Of a DNA stretch of 64,000 bases, positions 33,201 to 41,900 are shown one piece after another. Numbering within the stretch: position 1 is the stretch's first letter; the number at the start of each line of letters is the position of its first letter. This stretch comes from Chloroflexi bacterium UBA4730 (lineage in GTDB: Bacteria > Chloroflexota > Limnocylindria > P2-11E). The notes beneath the pieces are model-generated. The model was given only the letters and a program-made list of their open reading frames with translations. It had not been told where the DNA came from and searched no databases. The stretch spans positions 89,567 through 153,566 of the forward strand of contig DHJC01000015.1 of the NCBI GenBank assembly GCA_002404155.1. The letters run 5' to 3'. The position numbers and the translations under genes were made by a program.

Positions 33201-33656
33201 TTAGTTCGGGTTGACCTGGCTGACCTCGAAGACCTCGCCGTTCCGCTGGATCCGGGCGTGAGCATCGACCGAGCGAAGCCACGCCGTGCCACCGGCCGCG
33301 AGGGCCTCGAACGTCTTCGCTTCGTGGACGCTCGGCCAGAGCAGCGTCGTGTGCTCGTGGGGTGCGCCTTGCACGAGGAAGCGTTCGAGGTCCGTCCGAT
33401 CCGCAAGGACGACCGCGCTACCGGACGTGGTGTCATCCGATGCCCAGTTCACCTGCCGTGATTGCCAGCGGCTGAGCCAGGCGGGGACGGCTCCGACGTG
33501 GCCGACGACGCCGATGAGCGGCGTCGGTCCGAAGTCCCAGAGCCATGCGGCCGTTTCGGCGACGATCTCCGGATCCGCGAGCGGACGCCACTCGCTGTCC
33601 GCGGGCGGGAGCTCGAGCACGAAACGGTCATACGCGACCTGGCTGACCTGCATCAC
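33201..33656 (-). CDS. Hypothetical protein
   Basis: 151 residues (149 if ATG 33650 is used; GTG 33656 and ATG 33653 are adjacent). Trp-rich soluble protein with WRPLADPEIVAETAAWLWDF near 24 and DRTDLERFLVQGAPHEHTT near 87. The terminal segment VDAHARIQRNGEVFEVSQVN looks like a beta-hairpin. No signal peptide and no family recognised. A TAGTCC hexamer lies 6 nt upstream of GTG 33656. Between it and dppC lies a perfect palindrome. Confidence 0.68.
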   Translation of the reverse strand: MMQVSQVAYDRFVLELPPADSEWRPLADPEIVAETAAWLWDFGPTPLIGVVGHVGAVPAWLSRWQSRQVNWASDDTTSGSAVVLADRTDLERFLVQGAPHEHTTLLWPSVHEAKTFEALAAGGTAWLRSVDAHARIQRNGEVFEVSQVNPN

Positions 33657-33715
33657 GACACTGGACTACGCCTGCGACCGCCGGGCTCACAGTCCCCTGG
33701 CGGGGGTGCTTTGGC

Positions 33716-33731
33716 TAGTACCCCGGTACTA
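33716..33731. promoter_or_regulatory. Perfect inverted repeat (possible operator)
   Basis: TAGTACC-CC-GGTACTA, 7-bp arms with a 2-bp spacer, in the 96-bp gap between the dppC stop and the 33656 start. It could be an operator for the downstream minus-strand gene. No other feature is seen in the gap. Confidence 0.4.
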
Positions 33732-33752
33732 TGGGTGCGCAACGGCCTCCTA

Positions 33753-34646
33753 CTAGCGACTGCGGCGGAGCCTGGGGTCCAAGGCGTCGCGAAGGGCGTC
33801 GCCGAAGAAGTTGAACGAAAAGACCGCAAGGAAGATCCCGATCCCGGGTCCGATGCTCATCCACCACTTCAGATTCGAGAGGTACCGCTGCGAGTAATAC
33901 ACGTCCGCGCCCCACGTCGGCGTCGGCGGCTGCGCCCCAAGACCGAGGAACGACAGCGCGGCCTCAGCGAGCATCGCGCCGGCGATCGCCAGGGTCGCCT
34001 GCACGATGAGCGGGTTGGTGATGTTCGGGAAGATGTGACGAGCGACGATCCGGACGTCGCTGCAGCCGATCGTGCGCGCGGCCTCGATGTACTCACGATT
34101 CCGGGTGGCGAGTACCTGGCCGCGCGACAGGCGGGTGAATCCCGGAATTGCGACGATGCCGATGGCGATCATCGCGTTGCGCAGGTCCGGACCCAAAGCC
34201 GCGGTTATCGCGATCGCGAGGAGCAGCGCGGGGAACGCGAGGAGTGCGTCGATGAGCCTCATCGAGACGAGGTCGAACACGCCACCGACGTATCCCGCCG
34301 CCATGCCGAGCGAGATCCCGATGACCGCACCGATACCGACCGCGATCAGACCCACGGAGAGCGAGACCCGGGAGCCGAAGATGACGCGGGAGAGCACATC
34401 CCGCCCGACGTCATCCGTGCCGAACGGGTGCGACCCGGACGGCGGCTCTAGCGAAACGGCGCCATTGACCGCGATGGGATCGTACGGGGCGAGAAGTGGT
34501 GCGAAGATCGCGACGGCCACAAGGAAGAGCACGAGCCCACCGCCGATGAGGATGCGCGGATTCCGGCGGGCATTCTCCCAGGTGAGCCAGCCGCGCGCGC
34601 GTCGCGCGGCGTCGGTCGGGACGACGGCCTGCGCCTGCGTCGTCAT
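33753..34646 (-). CDS. Peptide/nickel ABC transporter permease (DppC family)
   Basis: 297 residues, six membrane segments. N-terminal OppC-type anchor after RRNPRILIGGGLVLFL (about 28-43), HPFGTDDVGRDVLSRVIFG near 72, and the inner-membrane EAA loop EYIEAARTIGCSDVRIVARH near 187, which docks the ATPase. Start ATG 34646 overlaps the dppB stop as ATGA; longer upstream extensions lack family similarity. No cognate ATPase gene lies beside it. Confidence 0.92.
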   Translation of the reverse strand: MTTQAQAVVPTDAARRARGWLTWENARRNPRILIGGGLVLFLVAVAIFAPLLAPYDPIAVNGAVSLEPPSGSHPFGTDDVGRDVLSRVIFGSRVSLSVGLIAVGIGAVIGISLGMAAGYVGGVFDLVSMRLIDALLAFPALLLAIAITAALGPDLRNAMIAIGIVAIPGFTRLSRGQVLATRNREYIEAARTIGCSDVRIVARHIFPNITNPLIVQATLAIAGAMLAEAALSFLGLGAQPPTPTWGADVYYSQRYLSNLKWWMSIGPGIGIFLAVFSFNFFGDALRDALDPRLRRSR

Positions 34647-35596
34647 GCCGCGGTCCGATACGAGATGCGCGGATCGAGCCATGCGTACAGGAGATCGACC
34701 AGCAGCGTCGACGCCATGAAGGAGAGCGCCGAGAACAGGACGATCGCCTGCACCACCGGGTAGTCGCGGCCGTTGATGCTGTCGATCGCGAGCTTCCCCA
34801 CTCCGGGCCAGAGGAAGACGGTCTCGGTGATAAAGGCGCCCTCGATCACCGCACCGACCTGCAGGCCGATGATCGTGACAGCCGGGATGAGACCGTTCTT
34901 CAGCGCGTGCCGCACGATGACTCGCGTCTCGGAGAGACCTTTTGCGCGCGCGGTTCGCATGTAGTCCTGGCCGAACACATCGAGCAGGCTCGAGCGGATC
35001 TGGCGCATGTTCGCCGCGATGCTTGCGGTCGCGAGCGTGATCGCCGGCAGAACGAGGCGCCCGAGATTGTCGAGCGGGTCCTCGCCGAACGGGACGTAGC
35101 CGCCCGGGTGGGCGATCCGAAACACCAAGCCAAAGACGAGGATCAGCACGAGGCCGAGGAAGAAGTTCGGAAGAGACACACCGGCAAGCGTGATGCCGGT
35201 CGCGATGAGATCGAGCGGCGAGTTGTGGCGCACCGCTGACAGCGTGCCGACAACGAGCGCAACCACGATCGACAGCGCGATCGCGGTAAGACCGAGCTCG
35301 AGGGTCGCCGGCACGCGTTCGCCGATCGCCTCGAGGACGGGCTGATGAGTGCGGATGGAGCGGCCGAAATCGCCGGTGACCGCACGAGACATCCAGGCGA
35401 CGTACTGGATCGGCAGCGGCTGATCGAGACCGAGCTCATGGCGGACCGCGTCCATCGCCGCAGGATCGGGTTCCTCGCCGGCGATGATACGAACCGGATC
35501 GCCCGGTGTGAGGTGAAGAAGCGTGAAGACGATGACCGTGACAAGGATGACCACGGGGATCATGAACACGAGGCGGCGAAGGACATATTGCGTCAC
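34643..35596 (-). CDS. Peptide/nickel ABC transporter permease (DppB family)
   Basis: 317 residues, six membrane segments. Family N-terminus YVLRRLVFMIPVVILVTVI (4-22), periplasmic loop with LHLTPGDPVRII, and the EAA loop DYMRTARAKGLSETRVIVRH near 205. GTG 35596 has AGGAGG 7 nt upstream. It follows the binding-protein gene by 33 nt. Confidence 0.93.
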   Translation of the reverse strand: MTQYVLRRLVFMIPVVILVTVIVFTLLHLTPGDPVRIIAGEEPDPAAMDAVRHELGLDQPLPIQYVAWMSRAVTGDFGRSIRTHQPVLEAIGERVPATLELGLTAIALSIVVALVVGTLSAVRHNSPLDLIATGITLAGVSLPNFFLGLVLILVFGLVFRIAHPGGYVPFGEDPLDNLGRLVLPAITLATASIAANMRQIRSSLLDVFGQDYMRTARAKGLSETRVIVRHALKNGLIPAVTIIGLQVGAVIEGAFITETVFLWPGVGKLAIDSINGRDYPVVQAIVLFSALSFMASTLLVDLLYAWLDPRISYRTAA

Positions 35597-35629
35597 TTCG
35601 CCGCCTCCTTGCTCGAACTCAGGACAGGG

Positions 35630-37213
35630 TCACTTGATCCAGGCGTACGCGAACCGAATGATGCCGTCCGGGTACGCGTCGACTCCATGGACCTTCTTGG
35701 CCGTGGCGATGCCGGTGATGCGGAACGAATACCACACGCGGCCGGCTTCGTTCACGACCGTTTCCTCGGCCTTGCGGAGCAGCGGCTTGCGCGCCGCGGG
35801 GTCGGCCAGGGTGCGCTGCTGGTCCATGGCCTGATCGACCACGGAGCTCGAGTAGCTCGCGTCGTTGAAGGGCTTGCCGGTGACGATGTGGTCGTAGGTG
35901 TTGCCGTCCGGGTCCAGCCGGCCGGACCACCCGACGAGGGTCGCGTCCTTGAAGATGTGCTTCGTCTGCTGGTCCAGGATCTGCGCGAACTCGAGCGACT
36001 GGATCTTCATGTCGATGCCGGCCTTCTGCATCTGGGCCTGGATGAGCGTCGCGAACTGGACCTGCGTCGCGTCACCGGCGGAGATGATGAGCGTGAAGGA
36101 CAGCGGTCCCTTGCCGACGGAATCGACGAGGGACTTCGCCTTGGCCGGGTCGACGGTAAACGGCTTGAAGGTGGGGTCGTACGCGAAATGCGCCGGCGCG
36201 ATCGGGCCGTAGCCCACCGCTCCCACGCCGAAGCTGACCTTGTCGAGCAGCTCCTGCCGGTCGATCGCCGTTGCGACCGCCTGGCGGTACTTGACCTCGC
36301 TGAAGACGTTACCCGGCGCGTTGTTGAGGATGATGCTGTTGAAGCCGAAGTTCGGCGCCTCGATCCACGTGAGGTCCGTGGAGTTGCGCATGTCGGCAAC
36401 GTCCTTACCCGGGATGTTGTTCGCGGCCTGGACGTCACCGGTCTTCAGCTGCGTGACCCGAACAGTGCCGTCGGTGATCGGCTTGATCGTGATCTTGTCG
36501 AGGTACGGAAGCTTGTTCCCGTCCTTGTCCTTCTCCCAGTAATTCGGGTTCTTCGCGAGCGTGATGTGGTCGTCCTTGACGGCTTCGACGAAGGCGAAGG
36601 GGCCCGTGCCGGCATTCACCGGCTTCCGGGTGAAGTCCGCACCTCCGGCCTCGACGGCCTTCTGGGACAGCATCATGCCGGCCCGATCGACGAGCTGCGC
36701 CGCGAGCGGCGAGAACGGTGCTTTCAGGTTGAGCTTGACGGTCTTGGCATCGACGACGGTGACGCTGTCGACGCTACCGAGCTCGCCCTTGCGCTGTGAC
36801 TTCGCGTCGGTCCGGTACCGGTCGAGGTTCCACTTGACCGAGTCCGCGTTGAACGATGTGCCGTCTTGGTAGTTGACGCCCTCGCGGAGCGTGAGAGTGA
36901 AGGTCTTACCGTCGGATGAGGTCTCCCACTTCGTTGCGAGCCCCGCGACGATGATGCCCTTCGGATCGCTGCGGAGGAGCGTGTCGTAGATCAAGTAGTG
37001 GATGTTGCGGTCGACGAACGCCGTCGAGAGCAGCGGGTCGCCGTTGATTAGGTCGTTCTCGAGCGCGAACGCGAGCGTGCCGCCGGCGACGGGCGTGCCC
37101 GCGTTCGGGGTTCCGCTACCGCCGCTTGTGGTGCTCGTGCCGCCGGAACACGCGCCGAGGACGATGGCGAACGCGGCGAGGATGGCAAAGAGCCGCGCGA
37201 TCGGTCGGGTCAT
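35630..37213 (-). CDS. Peptide/oligopeptide ABC transporter substrate-binding lipoprotein (DppA/OppA family)
   Basis: 527 residues, SBP family 5. Lipoprotein signal peptide with lipobox Cys20-22 region (VLGACSGG), Ser/Thr/Gly linker, then GGTLAFALENDLINGDPLL, ATKWETSSDGKTFTLTLREG near 90 and the typical VGYGPIAPAHFAYDP near 330. Binds peptides or similar ligands at the membrane surface. ATG 37213 has a GGGGGG Shine-Dalgarno at 7 nt; GTG 37219 is the alternative. Confidence 0.92.
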   Translation of the reverse strand: MTRPIARLFAILAAFAIVLGACSGGTSTTSGGSGTPNAGTPVAGGTLAFALENDLINGDPLLSTAFVDRNIHYLIYDTLLRSDPKGIIVAGLATKWETSSDGKTFTLTLREGVNYQDGTSFNADSVKWNLDRYRTDAKSQRKGELGSVDSVTVVDAKTVKLNLKAPFSPLAAQLVDRAGMMLSQKAVEAGGADFTRKPVNAGTGPFAFVEAVKDDHITLAKNPNYWEKDKDGNKLPYLDKITIKPITDGTVRVTQLKTGDVQAANNIPGKDVADMRNSTDLTWIEAPNFGFNSIILNNAPGNVFSEVKYRQAVATAIDRQELLDKVSFGVGAVGYGPIAPAHFAYDPTFKPFTVDPAKAKSLVDSVGKGPLSFTLIISAGDATQVQFATLIQAQMQKAGIDMKIQSLEFAQILDQQTKHIFKDATLVGWSGRLDPDGNTYDHIVTGKPFNDASYSSSVVDQAMDQQRTLADPAARKPLLRKAEETVVNEAGRVWYSFRITGIATAKKVHGVDAYPDGIIRFAYAWIK

Positions 37214-37225
37214 GAACACACCCCC

Positions 37226-37244
37226 CAGACCTGCCTCAGGTCTG
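37226..37244 (-). promoter_or_regulatory. Inverted repeat in the dpp operon leader
   Basis: CAGACCTG-CCT-CAGGTCTG, 8-bp arms, just upstream of the Shine-Dalgarno of the binding-protein gene. A TATCCT -10-like hexamer lies at about 37252-37247, so the repeat overlaps the likely transcription start. It could be a repressor operator or a leader hairpin controlling the ribosome site. Confidence 0.45.
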
Positions 37245-37312
37245 CTGGAGGATACGTCCGGCGCTCGCGCGTGGTTCAGGGTTCCGCGGATCGGAACCGG
37301 ATCGTCGCGGGC

Positions 37313-37987
37313 CTAGCTGGGTTCGATCCGGTCGGTGTTCTCGACCGGCTTGACCGCTGGGCCCTCGTCAACGCGCTCGCCGCCTTTGCGGCCGGTACTG
37401 GGGAGCAGACGAAAGCGCGCGCGGAGGCGGTTGACCGGGGTCGCACTGACGGCGCGGTCATCGACGGCCGGTGACGTCGAGTCCGCCGCGACGGCGGGAA
37501 CGGTCGCGACGGCGATCCGGGCCGGGGCGAGGAGCCCGCCCAGCCAGGCGGCGAAGACCGCGATGAGCAGGCCGAGCACCCCGCCGAAGGCGAACGTCTC
37601 GACCGATTGATAGAAGGCGACGCCGAGCACGAGCGGCAGAATCTGGATGAGCCGTGCGGGCGCGCCGAACATCCCCACCGCGAACGCCAGATCGACGATG
37701 AGGAGCGCGCACACGATGAACAGGCCGAGGAACGCGACCATCATCCCGTGCCAGCTGCCGCGGTAGCCCGCCATGCGGCCGGCGACGTAGCCGCCGATGA
37801 GATACGAGAGGCCGACGCCCGCGAGTATCGGGACCGCGGACGCGTACCCGCGTGTCGAGTAGAGGTTCGTGAGCATGAAAGCGATGATCGGGGTCAGGAT
37901 CGCCGCAACGCCGACCGTCGCGAGCCATCCGTCAATGATCGAGCCCCACGACGTTCCCGTCGGGCGCACGACAACCTCGCGTGCCAT
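37313..37987 (-). CDS. Hypothetical polytopic membrane protein
   Basis: 224 residues with five hydrophobic segments (about 24-45, 52-70, 82-102, 112-128, 130-152) and a long cytoplasmic Arg/Pro/Asp-rich tail. GYVAGRMAGYRGSWHGMMVA resembles the Gly-rich helix pair of small TIGR04086/YrzE-type membrane proteins, but this is a weak likeness. ATG 37987 has AAGGAGGG upstream. Stands alone between metK and the dpp genes. Confidence 0.72.
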   Translation of the reverse strand: MAREVVVRPTGTSWGSIIDGWLATVGVAAILTPIIAFMLTNLYSTRGYASAVPILAGVGLSYLIGGYVAGRMAGYRGSWHGMMVAFLGLFIVCALLIVDLAFAVGMFGAPARLIQILPLVLGVAFYQSVETFAFGGVLGLLIAVFAAWLGGLLAPARIAVATVPAVAADSTSPAVDDRAVSATPVNRLRARFRLLPSTGRKGGERVDEGPAVKPVENTDRIEPS

Positions 37988-38044
37988 GGCAGTGCCCTCC
38001 TTGAGGTCTCACCCGCCATCCATAGCAAGCGAGGGGCCAGGCGG

Positions 38045-39244
38045 CTAGACGGCCGCCGTGCGGCTCCCAGCGCTGCGCGCGAACGTGTCGGCGAGGTCCG
38101 TCCGCTCCCAGGGGAGGTCGAGTTCGGGCCGGCCGAAGTGGCCGTACGTCGCGGTCTGGCGGTAGATCGGACGGCGCAAGTCGAACCGCTCGATGATCTC
38201 CTGCGGACGGAAGTCGAAGTGCTCGTCGATGAGCCGGCGAATGACCTCGTCATCGACGGTGCCCGTGCCGAACGTTTCGACGTTGAGCGAGACGGGCTTC
38301 GCGACGCCGATGACGTACGCGATCTGGATCTGGCAGCGTCGCGCGAGCTTCGCCGCGACGATGTTCTTCGCGACGTAGCGCGCCGCGTACGCGCCGGAGC
38401 GGTCGACTTTGGTCGGATCCTTGCCGCTGAACGCGCCGCCGCCGTGCGGTGCGTATCCGCCATACGTGTCGACGATGATCTTGCGTCCGGTGAGCCCGGC
38501 GTCCCCCATCGGACCGCCGATGACGAACTTGCCGGTGCCGTTGATGACATAGCGGGTCTCGTTGTCCAGCAGATGTGCCGGGATGGCCGCGCGGACCACC
38601 GCTTCCTTCACGTCGCGCCTGATCTGCTCGATGTCGATGCCGTCATCGTGCTGCGTCGCGACGACGACGGTGTGCACGCGCTTGGGCGCGCCGTTGTGGT
38701 ACTCGACCGTGATCTGGCTCTTGCCATCGGGCCGGAGATAGCTGATCTCGCCGGACTTGCGTGACTTCGCGAGCTGCTTCGCGACGGCGTGCGCGAGCGT
38801 GATCGGCAGCGGCATGAGCTCCGGGGTCTCGTCGATCGCGAAGCCGAACATCATTCCCTGGTCCCCGGCCCCGAGCTCACCGCCATCGTCCTGCGCGCGG
38901 TCCACGCCCTGCGCGATGTCCGGCGACTGCGGCTTGATCGCGGTGAGGACACCGCACGTTTCGTAGTCGAAGCCGTAATGCGCGTTCGTGTAGCCGATGT
39001 CCTTCACGACATCGCGCACGATCCCGATCACGTCCGCATACGCGGTCGTCGTGATCTCACCCGCGACGAGGACCGTGCCGGTCGTGGTCGCGGTCTCGCA
39101 CGCGACGCGCGCCATCGGGTCCTTCGCAAGCAGCGCGTCGAGCACGGCGTCGGAGACCTGGTCGCAGAGCTTGTCCGGGTGCCCCTCGGTGACCGACTCG
39201 CTCGAGAAAAGCCATTTGTCGGCACGCATGAAGCTCAGCGTCAT
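38045..39244 (-). CDS. metK: S-adenosylmethionine synthetase
   Basis: 399 residues; makes SAM from methionine and ATP. GHPDKLCDQVSDAVLD (about 22-37), GAGDQGMMFG near 128 and GGGAFSGKDPTKVDRSGAY near 272 are the family signatures. The start ATG 39244 abuts the ahcY stop; ATG six codons later (MRADKW) is possible. Third gene of acetyltransferase-ahcY-metK, completing the methyl cycle. Confidence 0.96.
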   Translation of the reverse strand: MTLSFMRADKWLFSSESVTEGHPDKLCDQVSDAVLDALLAKDPMARVACETATTTGTVLVAGEITTTAYADVIGIVRDVVKDIGYTNAHYGFDYETCGVLTAIKPQSPDIAQGVDRAQDDGGELGAGDQGMMFGFAIDETPELMPLPITLAHAVAKQLAKSRKSGEISYLRPDGKSQITVEYHNGAPKRVHTVVVATQHDDGIDIEQIRRDVKEAVVRAAIPAHLLDNETRYVINGTGKFVIGGPMGDAGLTGRKIIVDTYGGYAPHGGGAFSGKDPTKVDRSGAYAARYVAKNIVAAKLARRCQIQIAYVIGVAKPVSLNVETFGTGTVDDEVIRRLIDEHFDFRPQEIIERFDLRRPIYRQTATYGHFGRPELDLPWERTDLADTFARSAGSRTAAV

Positions 39245-40519
39245 CTAGGTCCCCGCCTTCCACGAGCTCGCGTAGGTCTTTTGCGCGTCGGTCATTCTGT
39301 CGATCTTCATCCCCATCGCGTCCAGCTTCACGCGGGCGATGAGCGCGTCCTGGTCCTCAGGCACGGCGTAGACGTCCGGCTTGAGGCGCTTGCCCCTCTT
39401 GAGCAGGTACTCGATCGAGAGGACCTGATTCGCGAAGCTCATGTCCATGACCGCCGCCGGATTCGCCTCGGCCGCGACGTGATTGAGGAGGCGGCCCTCG
39501 GCGAGCAGGAAGATCTTCTTCCCGCTCTCGTGGCTGTACTCCTCGACGAAGGTGCGGACCGTGCGCTTGCCCTTCGACTGCTTCTCGAGCGCCGGGATCT
39601 CGATCTCGTCATTGAAGTGGCCGGCATTCGCGACGATCGCGCCGTCCTTCAGCGTCGGGAAGTGCTCAGCGCGTATGACGTTGATGCTTCCGGTGGTCGT
39701 GATGAAGATGTCACCACGCTTCGCGGCCTCGGCGATCGGCATGACCAGGTACCCGTCCATCGCGGCCTCGAGCCCACGCAACGGGTCGACCTCCACGATG
39801 ATCACGTTCGCGCCCATCCCGCGGAACCGCGACGCGACACCGCGGCCGACCCACCCGTAGCCCGCGACCACGGCCGTCTTGCCGGCGATGAGGATGTTCG
39901 TAGCCCGCAGCAGGCCATCGATCGCGGACTGCCCGGTCCCGTACTGGTTGTCGAACATGTGCTTCGTGCGGGCCTCGTTCACCGCGACGATCGGATACGC
40001 GAGCACGCCCTCGGCAGCCATCGCCCGGAGACGGATGACGCCGGTCGTCGTCTCCTCCGTGCCGCCGCGGACGTTGGGTAGGAGCTCCCGGCGGGTGGTG
40101 TGGAGGAGCGTCACGACGTCCGCGCCATCGTCCATCGTGATCTCGGGCTTCGTTTCGAGGACGGCCTCGATGTGCCGGTAATACGTGTCCCGGTCCTCGC
40201 CCTTCCTCGCGAACGTCGCGATGCCCTCGTTCTTCACGAGCGCGGCCGCGGCGTCGTCCTGCGTCGACAGCGGGTTCGACGCGCAGAGGGCGACCGACGC
40301 GCCGGCGTCGCGCAGCGTGATCGCGAGGTTCGCGGTCTCCGTGGTCACGTGGAGGCACGCGCCGATCCGCAGGCCCTTGAACGGCTGCTCCCTCGCGATG
40401 CGCTCGCGGATCGCGGCGAGCACGGGCATCTCGCGGCCGGCCCACTCGATCCGGCGCGAGCCCGCATCCGCGAGCCTGAGGTCCGCGACGTCGGACTGGG
40501 ACTTGGTGGCGACGGTCAT
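39245..40519 (-). CDS. ahcY: Adenosylhomocysteinase
   Basis: 424 residues; hydrolyses S-adenosylhomocysteine to homocysteine and adenosine, tightly NAD-bound. HVTTETANLAITLRDAGA near 57, NQYGTGQSAIDGLLRATN near 191, NAD loop VVAGYGWVGRGVA near 215 and the C-terminal NAD-binding tail KTYASSW. ATG 40519 overlaps the upstream acetyltransferase stop as ATGA. No SAM or SAH riboswitch is apparent upstream. Confidence 0.96.
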   Translation of the reverse strand: MTVATKSQSDVADLRLADAGSRRIEWAGREMPVLAAIRERIAREQPFKGLRIGACLHVTTETANLAITLRDAGASVALCASNPLSTQDDAAAALVKNEGIATFARKGEDRDTYYRHIEAVLETKPEITMDDGADVVTLLHTTRRELLPNVRGGTEETTTGVIRLRAMAAEGVLAYPIVAVNEARTKHMFDNQYGTGQSAIDGLLRATNILIAGKTAVVAGYGWVGRGVASRFRGMGANVIIVEVDPLRGLEAAMDGYLVMPIAEAAKRGDIFITTTGSINVIRAEHFPTLKDGAIVANAGHFNDEIEIPALEKQSKGKRTVRTFVEEYSHESGKKIFLLAEGRLLNHVAAEANPAAVMDMSFANQVLSIEYLLKRGKRLKPDVYAVPEDQDALIARVKLDAMGMKIDRMTDAQKTYASSWKAGT

Positions 40520-41355
40520 GACGTTCTCCCGAACAGATTCTTGGTGAGCCGCTCCCAGACGGCGCGACGCACCGCCGGGCCTTCGACGAATGGTGCGTGT
40601 ACCGAGTAGCCGAGACGGTGATAGACGCTGATCGCGGGCTTGTTGTCCTGGCGCACGTTGAGGACCACGTCGCGGTGCTGCTCGAGCGCGGCCTCGGTCG
40701 CGGCCGACGTCACCGACGTCGCCATGCCGCGGTTCCGATACGCGAGCCGAGTGAGCACGTTCCCGACCGCCGCGAGGCCCGCGGCCTGCGAACGCACGTG
40801 CGTGCCTGCCGCGGCGGCCAGCTGCCGCCCGGCGTAGACACCGAAGTACAGCTCACGCGCGATCCGCGCCGGCGTGAAGTACGACCGCGACGCGTTGCCA
40901 TAGAGATCGATGATGGCTTCGAGCTGCTCGGGATCGAGTCGCTGCACGGTGTGGCTGACCCGGGGCTGGAAGGTAGCGGCGGTCACGACCATCCGGTTCA
41001 TGACGTCCAGCCGCTCGAAGCGATAGCTGGCCTCGATTGGCAGGCGGCCGTTCGGCGGCGTCGCGAGGATCAGCCGGGGCTCGGTCATCCCGCTGCGGAA
41101 GAGCTCGGCGAGGGCCTGCGACTCGCCCATCGCGAAGCACGGCCGGAACGGGAGCACCTCGACGAGGAGCGCCGCCGCGACGATGTCGTCCCCGCGCCGC
41201 GCGACCCACCAACGCGACTGATCGACGTTGTCGGGATCGAGGTCGGCGAGCGCGTACGCGGCGATGTAGCGGTCGCGCTCGAAGAAGGCCCGGACGTCCG
41301 CGGCCGATGCGTGTGGGTCCAGGTCGATCTCGGGCATGAGCGGGGCCGCGGTCAT
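40516..41355 (-). CDS. GNAT-family acetyltransferase
   Basis: 279 residues with a duplicated-looking GNAT layout. The C-terminal domain carries the acyl-CoA loop LAYRNRGMATSVTSA near 205 and NVRQDNKPAISVYHRLGYSV near 236. The N-terminal half (1-130) is more divergent. Acceptor unknown. ATG 41355 has GGAGGAG three nt upstream. First gene of the ahcY-metK operon, so a link to methyl-cycle metabolites is possible. Confidence 0.82.
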   Translation of the reverse strand: MTAAPLMPEIDLDPHASAADVRAFFERDRYIAAYALADLDPDNVDQSRWWVARRGDDIVAAALLVEVLPFRPCFAMGESQALAELFRSGMTEPRLILATPPNGRLPIEASYRFERLDVMNRMVVTAATFQPRVSHTVQRLDPEQLEAIIDLYGNASRSYFTPARIARELYFGVYAGRQLAAAAGTHVRSQAAGLAAVGNVLTRLAYRNRGMATSVTSAATEAALEQHRDVVLNVRQDNKPAISVYHRLGYSVHAPFVEGPAVRRAVWERLTKNLFGRTS

Positions 41356-41421
41356 GGGCTCCTCCAGTTCTGAGGGCTACGACCTAGCGGGGCTCCGCCG
41401 GTTGTGCTGTGGAGGCTCAGT

Positions 41422-41883
41422 CTACCGCGGGCGCTGGGCCTGGACCAGCACCGCGGCGCAGCGCGCGGCGGATACCGGCACGGCGAGGAAACCGAGCACG
41501 CGCAGCGGCCGCGGCCCGAGGGCCGCGGCGAACACCGCCATCTGCGCGACGCCGGTCACGCGGTCCCAGCGCACCCCGTCGCGATCGAGCGGCCCGGTCC
41601 GGATCATCGCGATGGCGTAGCGCGCGAGCGGCGCGAGCAGCACGACGCGCGGCGCTCCGACGCGCGCCGCCGCGATCGATGCGCCGAGCGTGAGGAGCGA
41701 ATCGGCTTCGAGGTCGAATCGCGCGCCCCTGGCGGTCGGGCCGGCGCGTCGGGCGAGCGGACCGTCGAGCCAATCGCTGACGACGCCCACGAGGAACACG
41801 GCGAGGCTCGGCCAGAACGGAAGGAGAAGACCGCACATCGCGCGGACGGCTGTGAGCATGTCGGCCGCGCGGCGTGAGGTCAC
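41422..41883 (-). CDS. CDP-alcohol phosphatidyltransferase family protein
   Basis: 153 residues, a short member of the family that joins a CDP-activated lipid to an alcohol at the membrane. The catalytic motif is nearly canonical: Asp37, Asp40-Gly-x2-Ala-Arg45, Gly53, Asp57, Asp61, with one residue fewer than usual between Arg and Gly. Three or four hydrophobic segments follow. GTG 41883 has TACGCT 6 nt upstream. Substrate alcohol is unknown. Confidence 0.78.
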   Translation of the reverse strand: MTSRRAADMLTAVRAMCGLLLPFWPSLAVFLVGVVSDWLDGPLARRAGPTARGARFDLEADSLLTLGASIAAARVGAPRVVLLAPLARYAIAMIRTGPLDRDGVRWDRVTGVAQMAVFAAALGPRPLRVLGFLAVPVSAARCAAVLVQAQRPR

Positions 41884-41889
41884 CGCGCG

Positions 41890-41895
41890 AGCGTA
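41890..41895 (-). promoter_or_regulatory. Putative -10 of a leaderless promoter
   Basis: TACGCT on the minus strand, 6 nt upstream of GTG 41883, in the 17-nt gap after the propeller gene. Confidence 0.45.
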
Positions 41896-41900
41896 ATCGG

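Noticed and set aside
41356..41421. SAM/SAH riboswitch before the acetyltransferase-ahcY-metK operon
   Set aside because: The 66-nt gap has no match to SAH or SAM riboswitch cores; only a Shine-Dalgarno is clear.
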